From NCBI GenBank assembly GCA_945873925.1, contig CAMCES010000008.1, positions 1-61,706 of the forward strand: 61,706 bases of DNA, given 5' to 3'. Positions within the stretch are counted from its first letter, which is position 1. Every line of letters begins with the position of its first letter. Made by a program: the position numbers and the translations under genes. A model generated the notes under the pieces. It made no database searches. It saw nothing but the letters and a program-made list of their open reading frames with translations, and was not told the DNA's origin. Of the stretch, positions 35,191 to 43,923 are shown in pieces. The DNA is from Bordetella parapertussis. GTDB lineage: Bacteria > Pseudomonadota > Gammaproteobacteria > Burkholderiales > Burkholderiaceae_C.

Positions 35191-35772
35191 TCAATCACCA
35201 TGAATTGAACGTACTTGGCTGAGTGCCCTGAAAGACCCATCTGATTGGGCTTTGACAACCACGAATTCACCCATGGCCAGGTTCTTGTTGGCGAGCGCTG
35301 AGATCACAACTTGGTGAGTGATCCATACCTCAAAACCTGAGGTGATCTCCAGTGCTGCAAGGCGTGCCTCGCTCAATTGAGCTGAACGGTTTCCTTGACC
35401 TTGATAGAACGAGTTAAGGGCAGACCAAGTTGTCACTTGCAGTCGGTGAGCAAAAGCCGCATTGGCTGTGTCAACACATCGGCACCATTGGCTAGAGCGA
35501 ACTCGGGTTGGATGAAGATTGTTTTTTTCAAGCCAGCGACCAAAGCTGCCAGCTTGCACAAGGCCCTGTTTGGAGAGGTTGCGTTGTGTCTTGCAGTCAT
35601 CTATTTGAAAGCCCGGTGGATCGCCATAACCGGGTTCCGTCTCTGAATGACGCATCAAGATGATCACGCCAGGTTGACCTATGGCCTGCAACAGACTGGC
35701 ATCCACTTGAGCTAAGGCTGGTGTTGACCCAGTCAATAAAACAAAACTTAAAAGAAAAATTGCAATAGGCAT
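35191..35772 (-). CDS. secreted histidine phosphatase family protein
   Basis: About 193 residues. The ATG at 35772 gives a signal peptide (PIAIFLLSFVLLTGSTPALA). The catalytic LMRHSETEPG is the RHG/RHS phosphohistidine motif, followed by NLSKQGLVQAGSFGRWL, SSQWCRCVDTA and ITHQVVISAL (second catalytic His in the family's H-Q context). It is a periplasmic phosphoglycerate-mutase-like phosphatase. An in-frame TTG at 35823 would add a basic stretch before the signal and is disfavoured. Confidence 0.82.
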   Translation of the reverse strand: MPIAIFLLSFVLLTGSTPALAQVDASLLQAIGQPGVIILMRHSETEPGYGDPPGFQIDDCKTQRNLSKQGLVQAGSFGRWLEKNNLHPTRVRSSQWCRCVDTANAAFAHRLQVTTWSALNSFYQGQGNRSAQLSEARLAALEITSGFEVWITHQVVISALANKNLAMGEFVVVKAQSDGSFRALSQVRSIHGD

Positions 35773-35846
35773 CTTTTTGAAAAGCTTAAAACCGAAGCGA
35801 TTGCAGCGTAGGCGATTGCACAAGGCTTTGGCAACAGATGATCAGT

Positions 35847-36248
35847 TCAGTCTTGGATGAAAACAGCATCGATTGGCAATTGCATCGCGGAAGCAAGTTG
35901 ATTGGTTTTTCCCGCCAAAGCAATCACTCGAAGTAAATCGGCATGCTGGGCAGATGTCATCCCTTTGCTTTTAGCCGCAGCTGTGTGTGAATGAACACAG
36001 TAACTGCAAGCATTGCTAGCCGATACCGCGATGTAAATCATTTCTTTGGTCAGTGGGTCAAGTGCAGAGGGCATTGCCATGACTGCTTTGACTTCGCGCC
36101 AAGTGCTCTCCAGCAAGTCAGGGTCAAAAGCAATGTAGCGCCACATGTTGTTGACAAAATCACTTTGACGGGTTTGCCTGATGTCATCAAAGACAGCCTT
36201 GACCCGTGGATGGTTTTCGATATTTTCAGAAACAGAAAGCGTGCTCAT
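35847..36248 (-). CDS. carboxymuconolactone decarboxylase/AhpD-like protein
   Basis: 133 residues, all helical. The motif SACSYC is represented by ASNACSYCVHSHTAAAK, giving the AhpD CxxC followed by a His; EMIYIAVSASN precedes it. Members are peroxidase-like or alkylhydroperoxidase-reducing proteins. It lies between the histidine phosphatase gene and the FeS photolyase gene on the same strand. A photooxidative-stress role would fit, but is inference. Confidence 0.85.
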   Translation of the reverse strand: MSTLSVSENIENHPRVKAVFDDIRQTRQSDFVNNMWRYIAFDPDLLESTWREVKAVMAMPSALDPLTKEMIYIAVSASNACSYCVHSHTAAAKSKGMTSAQHADLLRVIALAGKTNQLASAMQLPIDAVFIQD

Positions 36249-36381
36249 TGAGATTCCTTTGAAAAATTCAATTTGTGGCTTCTGATGTTAGCCAACAAAC
36301 AGCTGTCAATGGCATTGCTCGAATCCGTACCTGCTGTCAGGCGGTTGGCTTACTTGGTCTGAGATCGCCGCAATTGGCTGA

Positions 36382-37947
36382 TCAGGGGACGGTGCTGGCT
36401 CCCACCTCGCCGTGGCGGATGGCGTCTGCGCGTTGCACCACAGCCTGCTTTTGGCTGTCGGTCATGCGCGCCACGTTCTTGACCTGCAAAGCCATGCGGG
36501 CGTTCTTGGCAAGCATTGGTTCGTGGCGCATCAAAAAATCCCAGTACAGCGTGGTGTAGGGGCAGGCCTTTTCGCCCTCGCGAAGCGCAGGGTCATAGCG
36601 GCAGTTCTTGCAAGGTCCACCCATGCGCTGGATGTACTTGCCCGTGGCCACGTAGGGCTTGCTTGCCATGAGGCCTCCATCGCCGTATTGGCTCATGCCC
36701 AGCGTGTTGGGGAGTTCTACCCACTCGACCGCATCGACGTAGACCGACAGGTACCACTCATGGACCTGCTGTGGTCGCACGCCCAGCAGCAAGGTGTAGA
36801 GGCCAGTTACCATCAGGCGCTGAATATGGTGGGCATAACCGTGGGCCAAGGTCTGCTTGATGGCGTCGCGCAGACAGGCCATGTCGGTCTGGCCGTTCCA
36901 GAACCAGTCGGGCAACTTTTCTTGTGCATCCAGGGCGTTGAGCGCCACATAGCCGGGCATCTGCGTCCAGTAAATGCCGCGCACATACTCGCGCCAACCG
37001 AGAATCTGCCGAATGAAACCTTCCGCGCTTTGCAACGGTACTTGACCTGACCGGTAAGCATCCTCGGCTGCTTGCACAACTTCGCGCGCACTCAGCAGTT
37101 TCAGGTTCATGGCCGAAGAGAGATGCGAGTGGTAGAGCCAAGGCTCGCCTGGCCATAGGGCATCTTCATAGCGGCCAAACAACGCCAAGCGTTCATCAAC
37201 AAACCGCGTGAGCGCATGCAAGGCCTGTTCGCGGGTCACTGGCCAGGCAAAACTGTCCAGCGTGCCGGGGTGGTCGGCAAAGCGGGTGTTGACAAGCGCG
37301 ATGACTTCGAGGGTGGTCGCATCAGGATCGAAAGTTGCACGCGGGGGCACCAAGCCGGGGCCCTGCGGCCCGAAAGATTCACGGTTGTCTGCGTCAAAGT
37401 TCCACTGCCCACCTGCGGGTTGATCACCGTCCATCAGGACCTGGTGACGTTTACGCAGATCGCGGTAGAAGTACTCCAGTCGCAGCGATTTTCGCCCCTC
37501 GGCATGAGCCGCAAACTCTTTCACGGTGGTGAAAAAGTGGCGGTCTTCACACACTTGCAACGTCAGACCTGTTGACTCTACAACTGCTTTGAGTTGTTGA
37601 AACACGCGCCAGTCACCTGGCGCGGTCATCACTACCTGCTCGGGCTTGAGCGTTTGAAGATCGGCGTTCAGCTTGGCGCCAAGACTTTTCAGGGCGGCGG
37701 TGGGACCTGGGTGGTCCAGCCGGTGATAGTGCAAAGGGCGACCAGCTTGGCTGAGCGCTTGGGCAAAATGGCGCATGGCACTGAGGAAGAGTGCAATGCG
37801 TTGTTTGCTAGACCAGACGTGATTGGATTCATCTTGGGCCTCGGCCATCCAAACAGCGTCTTGCGCATTGTCGAAACCATCAAAGGCAGAAGCATTCAAC
37901 TCGAGCTGGTCACCCAGAACCAGGATCAAGTTTCTAATGCGGTGCAC
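36382..37947 (-). CDS. (6-4) photolyase, iron-sulphur bacterial cryptochrome type
   Basis: A 521-residue FeS-BCP/PhrB-type photolyase. LILVLGDQLELNASAFDGFD is the characteristic start of this DASH-unrelated family. The C-terminal part has WYLSVYVDAVEWVELPNTLGMSQYGDGG and the cysteines GGPCKNCRYDP and EKACPYTTLYWDF; with the Cys in DMACLRDA these are the four ligands of the [4Fe-4S] cluster in Agrobacterium PhrB. It repairs (6-4) photoproducts with FAD, probably with a ribolumazine antenna. The gene looks GC-richer than its AT-rich flanks, perhaps a transferred gene. It is unrelated in sequence to the photolyase at 26540. Confidence 0.9.
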   Translation of the reverse strand: MHRIRNLILVLGDQLELNASAFDGFDNAQDAVWMAEAQDESNHVWSSKQRIALFLSAMRHFAQALSQAGRPLHYHRLDHPGPTAALKSLGAKLNADLQTLKPEQVVMTAPGDWRVFQQLKAVVESTGLTLQVCEDRHFFTTVKEFAAHAEGRKSLRLEYFYRDLRKRHQVLMDGDQPAGGQWNFDADNRESFGPQGPGLVPPRATFDPDATTLEVIALVNTRFADHPGTLDSFAWPVTREQALHALTRFVDERLALFGRYEDALWPGEPWLYHSHLSSAMNLKLLSAREVVQAAEDAYRSGQVPLQSAEGFIRQILGWREYVRGIYWTQMPGYVALNALDAQEKLPDWFWNGQTDMACLRDAIKQTLAHGYAHHIQRLMVTGLYTLLLGVRPQQVHEWYLSVYVDAVEWVELPNTLGMSQYGDGGLMASKPYVATGKYIQRMGGPCKNCRYDPALREGEKACPYTTLYWDFLMRHEPMLAKNARMALQVKNVARMTDSQKQAVVQRADAIRHGEVGASTVP

Positions 37948-37986
37948 AAGTGCCTTCGGTTAAACCGGGCGCAAATCGCGGAAGTG

Positions 37987-38406
37987 TCAGTTGTCTTGTG
38001 TGAAGCTGTTCAAGGCAACCAGCTTTTGGCATGTGTTGCTGGCAATTTTTTTGTCATGCTCGATCACCGGGGTGTAAAAGCTGAGTTTTTGTGACTTAGG
38101 AGCAACAAAACCAACAGGTTTGTTTTCAGGGCCAGTGAGGATTTGGAAGCCTGACATGGCCATGGTTTGATTTGCGCAGTTGACAACGTAGTCGATTTGC
38201 TGGACGCCGCTGGCACCCATGTCGTGGAATTCGCGCACATTGGTAAGGCCCTGTGAACTGCTTGGGGCAACAAATGACCATGTGGTGTTGTTGCTGGCAA
38301 GCAATATGGTTGGGTCTTGATCGGATGCGCCATTTGATTGGGAATTCATTGCAGTTGCAGCGGTTGTGATGAGCAAGCAAGATGAAATAAGCAGTTTTGT
38401 GAACAT
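37987..38406 (-). CDS. small secreted protein, surface-adhesin E-like
   Basis: 139 residues with a signal peptide (LLISSCLLITTAATA). The mature part has WSFVAPSSSQG, IDYVVNCANQTMAMS and SNTCQKL, with two cysteines and the Trp start typical of the same loosely defined family as the protein at 34644. Function unknown. It ends 40 nt from the FeS photolyase start, on the same strand. Confidence 0.6.
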   Translation of the reverse strand: MFTKLLISSCLLITTAATAMNSQSNGASDQDPTILLASNNTTWSFVAPSSSQGLTNVREFHDMGASGVQQIDYVVNCANQTMAMSGFQILTGPENKPVGFVAPKSQKLSFYTPVIEHDKKIASNTCQKLVALNSFTQDN

Positions 38407-38708
38407 GATTGATACCTTGTGGGTTGATTATTCGTCAATTATGCTTTGGAACCATACTTTGTCCATGTTTAAACTTGTTCAAAACCTATTTTTCAATGAG
38501 AAAACCTATTTTTATTGTATAAAATGGTTCAATACTTGTTCATATGAATCATTTACCTGACCTTTGTATCGATTTGAAGCAAAGCAATTGCAAAGTCCAT
38601 TGGCTGATGATGGCCTCTGGGCCACGTTGCGCCTGAAGAAAAAGAAGGAAAGGCTTATCCGTTAGTATCTTTACAAACCAGAGCAACTGAATAGCCGCGT
38701 ATTAAATC
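38407..38708. other. AT-rich intergenic region, no gene seen
   Basis: About 300 bp between two divergent genes. It is markedly A/T rich and contains a direct repeat of AAAACCTATTTTT near 38475-38515. A 32-codon open stretch at the end (reading QSPLADDGLWATLRLKKKK) has no start and is probably chance or a gene tail. It presumably holds the promoters for both neighbours. Nothing else is recognisable. Confidence 0.5.
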
Positions 38709-40370
38709 ATGGATCAACCAACTCTAGACTACTACGCACTTCATGCCAATGAAGTTGCCCAGCGCTATGAGGTAGCCCCCAGTCCGTTGGCCCACCGATT
38801 CACTGAGTCCTTCTCGTTAGGTGGTCGCATTCTGGATATAGGCTGCGGTTCTGGTCGTGATCTGGCCCAACTCTTCAAACAAGGCTTCCAGCCATTTGGT
38901 GTTGACGGCACCGAGGAGTTCGTTGAATTAGCCCAGATCCTTCACCCTGAACTAAAGGACAGGGTGGTGCAAGGATTGTTGCCAGACCTGCCCGCTCCAT
39001 TTGGGGCCGAGTTTGATGGTGTTTTGTGTTGTGCCGTTCTCATGCACATTGATTCAACGCAGCTGTTTAACGCTGCCTTATCAATCAAGCGATGTTTGAA
39101 GGTCAACGGTCGTTTATTGATCTCTGTGCCTAGTCAAAGGGCTGACACTGGAAACAGTGAACGTGATGCCAATGGCCGTTTATTTAAATCATACCCATCA
39201 GCCTACCTTCGATTGATCTTCGAGCGCTTGGGATTTAGCCTCATAAATGAATGGCTTAACTCAGATGCCATGACACGCCAAGGCATAGTTTGGGTGTCAC
39301 TGCTGTTTCAATTGAAGTCTGAAGCCAACACCAGACCGATTGATCAAATTGAAGGCGTATTGAATCACGATAAAAAGACGGCTACCTATAAGTTTGCATT
39401 GTTTCGAGCGCTGGCAGAAATTGCCACGCAAAGCCCAAACAATGTCAGTTGGTTGGCCAATGGCAAAGTGTCGTTGCCGGTTAGGCACGTAGCAGAGAAG
39501 TGGCTGCAATATTACTGGCCACTGATTGAATCGAAAGTATTCATGCCGCAGATCAACGCTGAGTCGCCAAGTGAGGATAACTGGATTAAATTTAGACGTA
39601 GCCTTGGTGCACTTGTTAGTCTTTACTTAGTGGCTGGTGGCTACAGTGGGTTTCGTATTGAACGAAACAAGCATGCATTGTCAGTTGACAAACAAAAACT
39701 ATTGAAAAAAGTGATGTCAGACATAGCTTCCGCCATAGTGACTGGGCCAGTGAAGTTCGCAGGGGGAGCCTTAGTTACAGGGCGGATGTTTGAATATGAC
39801 TCAGCTACCAAAAGCGTTCTGATTCCAAACGATCTTTGGATTGAGTTGAGTCACTTAGGCTATTGGGTTAGTCAGGCAATGATTCTTCAATGGGCAGAAA
39901 AGACCATGAGCTTGGGTAAAGGTATTGACTTGGCCTCAGTAGTAGGGTTGCTTCTTGAGAAGGAAGATATTCGAAGTACTGCAGAGGCGAGAAGAATATT
40001 TTCCAGGCTACCAAACTTGGAATGTGTTTGGACTGGCGTTGGTTTGAATGACAATTTTGATGTTGATCACGTCATTCCATTTGCACTTTGGCGCAACAAT
40101 GATGCATGGAATTTGTTGCCAGCCTCAAGAGTGGCCAACAGCAAAAAATCAAACAAGTTACCTTCTGCAGAGCTGCTCAAGAGGCGAAAGGAAAAAATCA
40201 TCAGTTATTGGGAAGCGTTTATGAAACTAGAAAATAAGAAGTTCAAGAAAGAAGCTGAAACACTGTTGGTCTTTCCTGAAACCAATTGGCAAAATGCGAT
40301 GTTTGGTCAAATGTCAGCTGCCATTGAAATGACTGCCTTACAACGTGGCGTAGGCAGATGGAATTCATGA
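38709..40370 (+). CDS. methyltransferase-HNH endonuclease fusion
   Basis: A 553-residue three-part protein. Residues about 35-180 are a class I SAM methyltransferase (motif I ILDIGCGSGRDLAQL at 41-55, then GVDGTEE and CCAVLMHID), closest to UbiG-like small-molecule methyltransferases, not to DNA methylases. A middle region (about 210-420) is helical and begins with YKFALFRALAEIA and LPVRHVAEKWLQYYW. The C-terminal HNH nuclease has VDHVIPF (Asp453/His454), then WNLLPAS (Asn468) and ANSKKSN (Asn477). The flanks are AT-rich accessory DNA. A role in DNA or nucleic-acid-modifying defence is conceivable, but not shown. No partner gene is visible. Confidence 0.78.
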   Translation: MDQPTLDYYALHANEVAQRYEVAPSPLAHRFTESFSLGGRILDIGCGSGRDLAQLFKQGFQPFGVDGTEEFVELAQILHPELKDRVVQGLLPDLPAPFGAEFDGVLCCAVLMHIDSTQLFNAALSIKRCLKVNGRLLISVPSQRADTGNSERDANGRLFKSYPSAYLRLIFERLGFSLINEWLNSDAMTRQGIVWVSLLFQLKSEANTRPIDQIEGVLNHDKKTATYKFALFRALAEIATQSPNNVSWLANGKVSLPVRHVAEKWLQYYWPLIESKVFMPQINAESPSEDNWIKFRRSLGALVSLYLVAGGYSGFRIERNKHALSVDKQKLLKKVMSDIASAIVTGPVKFAGGALVTGRMFEYDSATKSVLIPNDLWIELSHLGYWVSQAMILQWAEKTMSLGKGIDLASVVGLLLEKEDIRSTAEARRIFSRLPNLECVWTGVGLNDNFDVDHVIPFALWRNNDAWNLLPASRVANSKKSNKLPSAELLKRRKEKIISYWEAFMKLENKKFKKEAETLLVFPETNWQNAMFGQMSAAIEMTALQRGVGRWNS

Positions 40371-40583
40371 AGTAATTTGGATAAGGTTGAGCTGTGTTGC
40401 CAAAGATCGCACGATTTTTTTTGAGTACAAAGGATCCATTGTCATTGCTTAGAAAGTCGATATTTAAGCTCAACACCCAACCAATTCTTTAGATCCTTTC
40501 ATTTCAATGATTGAGAATATTTATCTGCTTTAAGTGTTTTTCGCCATTCCATCGCATCTTTGCAACCAACAGCCGGAGAAACC

Positions 40584-41048
40584 ATGAACCGTCATAGTTT
40601 GTATAAAGCCATGCTGCCCAACACTCTTTTGGCTTTGCTTTTGTCCATTGGCATTGGAGCGCCAATGAGTGCGGCAGATTTGGGAGATCAGGTTCCGATC
40701 GAGGTCGATTTACAGATGGAAGGCCAGTCCGAGTGCCAAAAATTTGTGCCTGCATCCCTGACATTGGAAGCTGGCCGGCTCTACAAGCTTCGACTGATTA
40801 ACCGAACGGAGCGCAGTTGCTATTTTTCTTCAAACAAGTTGGCAGACGCCGTCTACACCCGCAAAGTGGTTGTCAAGGATGGCGCAGGAAAAGACACTGC
40901 TGAAATATATGGACCCATGCGACGTGCTGAAGTCAAAGCAAGTGCGACGGTCGAATGGTGGTTCGTAACAGTTCGTGCTGGCGTGTTCGATGATGTGGCA
41001 TCACGAAAAAGTGAAACAGGAATGCGTGCGGTGATTGAAGTCAAATGA
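40584..41048 (+). CDS. secreted cupredoxin-like protein
   Basis: About 154 residues. The ATG at 40584 has GGAG upstream and opens a signal peptide (LPNTLLALLLSIGIGAPMSAA). The mature part is a beta-sandwich-type sequence, FVPASLTLEAGRLYKLRLIN followed by RSCYFSSNKLADAV and ATVEWWFVTV, resembling cupredoxin-1-like domains. The usual blue-copper His/Met set is not clear, so copper binding is uncertain. Function unknown. Confidence 0.6.
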   Translation: MNRHSLYKAMLPNTLLALLLSIGIGAPMSAADLGDQVPIEVDLQMEGQSECQKFVPASLTLEAGRLYKLRLINRTERSCYFSSNKLADAVYTRKVVVKDGAGKDTAEIYGPMRRAEVKASATVEWWFVTVRAGVFDDVASRKSETGMRAVIEVK

Positions 41049-41146
41049 TCCGATTGGATACTTTAAGTCGATCGCTGAACAGTTTGGAATTCCATACCAA
41101 AGTCTGATCAATCTTTATTTGCATGATTGTGCTGCTCACGTCAGCG

Positions 41147-41494
41147 TTAGCCGAAAAAGCAGCCGTAGTGGTCGGCTTCAATGATGGCCAAGGCGACCGT
41201 CAGATTTTTGGCGCTGGGGGAGGGTTTGTAGAGATCCCAATTACCTGTTTGTCGCCGCCAGTAAATTTTCCAAATGGCCGAGGATTTGACGTAGCGAAAT
41301 CGCGCAAATGGTGAGCGAGTAAATTCACCGGGTGGGCCGCGCCACATCGGACGAACCTCGAGCAGCGTCACCGCTTGACCGTCTACCTCGTAGTCATGGT
41401 CAATTTGATTTTTAATCTCCGGTGGAACCTTTAGCACACACCACTGCCCGATGATGCTGTCAATTTCGCCAAGTTGTTCAATGCTGAACGTCAT
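41147..41494 (-). CDS. DUF3024 family protein
   Basis: About 115 residues from the ATG at 41494 (a TTG at 41536 would add 14). VPPEIKNQIDHDYEVDG, LLEVRPMWRGPPGEF, WKIYWRRQTGNWDLY and a C-terminal DHYGCFFG are the DUF3024 hallmarks. It is a small cytoplasmic protein of unknown function. Confidence 0.75.
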   Translation of the reverse strand: MTFSIEQLGEIDSIIGQWCVLKVPPEIKNQIDHDYEVDGQAVTLLEVRPMWRGPPGEFTRSPFARFRYVKSSAIWKIYWRRQTGNWDLYKPSPSAKNLTVALAIIEADHYGCFFG

Positions 41495-41564
41495 TTGTTG
41501 CTCAAGGTGCTTTATTGTGGTGAATGATGATATCAAGGCTAGGCGTTACAACGGGTCAATGTTT

Positions 41565-42359
41565 TTAGACTGTGATTTTGAAATGCTCTAAGCCACTCGC
41601 TGTCCAATGCACGCCATTGCGTTCCTCAACTTTGAACCAATGGGCAGCGTCTGAATCAGATGGCTCAGAGGCGATGGTTGTGATGGGGTGCAGCCCGTTT
41701 TCACTGGCACGTGTGTGGGGGGAGCCAAAGTACATACTGGGGGATTGGTCGTCGCTGGAATACCTAAAGGCCCACATGTCTTGCCCATTCGTCAGAGCAC
41801 AGGAAATGCGCATGGGTTCATCAGCTTTATGCTTGTTCATGATTCTGGTTACATCTCGCAATGTGGCTTGAATGGCTGTGATGGGGTCTTGGATCAAGCC
41901 CTTGCTCAAAGCAACTAAGAAAAGCGCCTCACTGTCTGTGGTGCCTTCCCTGTGTGGGTAGTGCATATGATCTATGAGATCTTCAACATCTTTACGGCAG
42001 TTGTGCCAGTTGCCAATCTTGCCGTTGTGCATGAAGGTCCAGTTTTGCCAAATAAACGGATGGCAATTGCTTCTGTTGACAGCAGTGCCAGTGGTAGCGC
42101 GGACATGGGCAAAAAACAGTCTTGTTCGAATGTGGGCTGCAAGCGAGCGAAGATTGGCGTCGTTCCAAGCTGGCAGTACATCTTTAAATAGTCCAGGTGT
42201 GGTGCGTTGGGTGTACCAAGCAACGCCAAAACCATCGCCATTGGTGACCCAAGCAGACTGGGTTGCAGCCAAGCTTTGACTGACGATGGAATGTTCTTGA
42301 TGGAAGATCAAGTCTTCAAGGTAAATTTCTGGACCCGCATAAGCAACCCATCTGCACAT
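41565..42359 (-). CDS. class II glutamine amidotransferase (YafJ type)
   Basis: 264 residues, starting MCRWVAYAGP so that Cys2 is the N-terminal nucleophile after Met removal. DGFGVAWY, FFAHVRATTG, NCHPFIWQNWTFMHNGKIG and TDSEALFLV follow as in the GATase_7/YafJ family. The glutaminase substrate is unknown. EgtC of ergothioneine synthesis belongs to the same broad fold, but no EgtC-specific context is present: the egt relic is 17 kb away, so I do not call it EgtC. Confidence 0.88.
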   Translation of the reverse strand: MCRWVAYAGPEIYLEDLIFHQEHSIVSQSLAATQSAWVTNGDGFGVAWYTQRTTPGLFKDVLPAWNDANLRSLAAHIRTRLFFAHVRATTGTAVNRSNCHPFIWQNWTFMHNGKIGNWHNCRKDVEDLIDHMHYPHREGTTDSEALFLVALSKGLIQDPITAIQATLRDVTRIMNKHKADEPMRISCALTNGQDMWAFRYSSDDQSPSMYFGSPHTRASENGLHPITTIASEPSDSDAAHWFKVEERNGVHWTASGLEHFKITV

Positions 42360-43081
42360 GATGACCTCGCTTCTAAAGTACTACATTTGAGTAACACTAG
42401 GGTAGCATGTCCTGCTTCAGAGCAATCCTTGATCGAATCTCCCAACTGCGTGGCATCTGTGTGAGTGGCATCTCTGCTGCTCGCCTGTGGCGGTGGTAAT
42501 CATCCGCCCCCGTCAAGCATCCGATCAAAAACCTCCCGTGCTATCAATCAAGCCAGATACGTTACCCTTTCCTGCCCCTAGCAACCCAGACATACCCCAG
42601 CAACAAAACCCCAAACAAACTCAACTTATTCCCAGCAATTTACTCAAGCGCATGACTTTTCTTGATTTGCTCATGATGGCCTCTTGTCACTGCTCCAATG
42701 CCGTGGGTAAAAGCCCCAATAATGCACGTATCCAACATGTTCGGTTTTGCCGAGCCACTTCTTTTAGGTTTGAAACAAAGAATTGAAAAGGTTTTGGATA
42801 GATTTAGCCGCGAAATACACCAACAAAATACATGAATTATCGAATTTGTGCTAAGTTCAGCAATGAGTTGTTGGTGTTTTAACCAACAAAAGAGAGCAAT
42901 GAAAGCCAGTTACAGGTTGCTTAACCTTTCAGTGTCAGGGAATGGCGTTTCTTTAGGCATGTCCTGGCATGTACTCACTGCACAGAGAACGAGAAGCAAT
43001 GGATCCCAATCCAAGAAGAATTGTGAAACGAAGACGAAGCATTTTGAAATTCGTAGTGTTGATTTTTATTAAGGAAAAATA
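42360..43081. other. intergenic region with possible gene relics
   Basis: About 720 bp without a convincing gene. On the plus strand near 42460-42500 it reads VASLLLACGGGN, which looks like a lipoprotein signal peptide and lipobox, but it soon ends at a stop. On the minus strand a short hydrophobic segment (LSLFGVLLLGYVWVARG) near 42570-42640 is also cut by stops. These look like remains of deleted genes. The last 50 nt before 43082 include an AAGGA ribosome site for the next gene. Confidence 0.45.
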
Positions 43082-43315
43082 ATGAAAAAATTTGTACTCT
43101 TATCACTTGCTTTTGTTGGCAGTATGGCATTTGCTCACAACTGCCCAAATGAAATGAAGGCCATTGACGCCAAGATGTCTTCGGTGAAGTTGTCTGCATC
43201 AGAGATGGCTAAGGCTAAAAGCCTGCGTGAAGAAGGTGAGAAGTTTCATATGGCCGGTAAGCACGATGAATCTATGAAAGCGCTTGGCGAGGCAAAAAAG
43301 ATTTTAGGAATGTAA
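43082..43315 (+). CDS. small secreted helical protein
   Basis: 77 residues. An AAGGAAAAATA leader precedes the ATG, and the signal peptide (KFVLLSLAFVGSMAFA) ends before HNCPNEM. The mature part is about 60 residues, mostly charged helix with SASEMAKAKSLREEGEKFH and GKHDESMKALGEAKKILGM, like a short tandem helical repeat. Related small periplasmic proteins are common in Burkholderiales, of unknown role. The Coq7-like gene starts directly at its stop. Confidence 0.75.
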   Translation: MKKFVLLSLAFVGSMAFAHNCPNEMKAIDAKMSSVKLSASEMAKAKSLREEGEKFHMAGKHDESMKALGEAKKILGM

Positions 43316-43912
43316 TTGTTTAATGTGCCTTTAGCCGTCGAAGGCGAATTGCTCAGCGTTAAATCAGGTCGAAAGCTCTTCAACCCTGGGGACAAAATTC
43401 CCTCCTGGGTGTTTGCTGATCTGCGGACCGATCACGCAGGCGAGGTGGGCGCGGTCTGCATTTACCAAGGTGTGCTGCGATTCGCGCGAGACCCTGCGCT
43501 CAGGTCTTTTGCTGAGCATCACCTTCTCACAGAGCAGAAGCACCTTCGCCTCATTTCGGCTTGGCTACCTTCGTCGCAACAAAGCCGCCTATTGCCGATC
43601 TGGCGACTTGCCGGATTTCTTACCGGCGCTCTCCCTGCACTGTTCGGCCCTAGGGCGGTTTACGCAACGATCGAGGCCGTAGAAACCTTCGTCGACCACC
43701 ACTACGAGCAGCAGATTCTTGCTCTGGCCTCGCTACCTGAACTCAGTGATTTGCGCCATACTTTGCTCGATTGCCAAGCCGACGAGGTCGCTCATCGAGA
43801 TGAAGCAGCTGCCGCACGGGGCCTTGGTCAATCAGCTTGGCTGCTGCGAGTCTGGTGCGCCATGGTGGGCGCAGGCTCAAAATCTGCAGTGGCCTTGATT
43901 CGCTTCATTTGA
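43316..43912 (+). CDS. Coq7-family di-iron hydroxylase
   Basis: 198 residues of the demethoxyubiquinone hydroxylase family. The four-helix di-iron ligands are visible: HAGEVGA (Glu), LLTEQKH (Glu-x-x-His), IEAVETFVDHH (Glu) and ADEVAHRDE (Glu-x-x-His). Members hydroxylate C6 of demethoxyubiquinone in ubiquinone synthesis. The TTG at 43316 directly follows the upstream stop and has AGGA 6 nt before it. The codons are GC-richer than in the flanking genes, and with the DCC gene it may form a transferred pair. Whether it is the main ubiquinone hydroxylase cannot be told. Confidence 0.85.
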   Translation: MFNVPLAVEGELLSVKSGRKLFNPGDKIPSWVFADLRTDHAGEVGAVCIYQGVLRFARDPALRSFAEHHLLTEQKHLRLISAWLPSSQQSRLLPIWRLAGFLTGALPALFGPRAVYATIEAVETFVDHHYEQQILALASLPELSDLRHTLLDCQADEVAHRDEAAAARGLGQSAWLLRVWCAMVGAGSKSAVALIRFI

Positions 43913-43923
43913 GCCGCAAACTG

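Noticed and set aside
41565..42359. EgtC of ergothioneine synthesis
   Set aside because: Class II amidotransferase fold only; no egt gene beside it and the motifs fit the general YafJ family.
42487..42786. 99-codon plus-strand frame
   Set aside because: No ribosome site, low-complexity Pro/Gln composition, no family; more like relic or chance.
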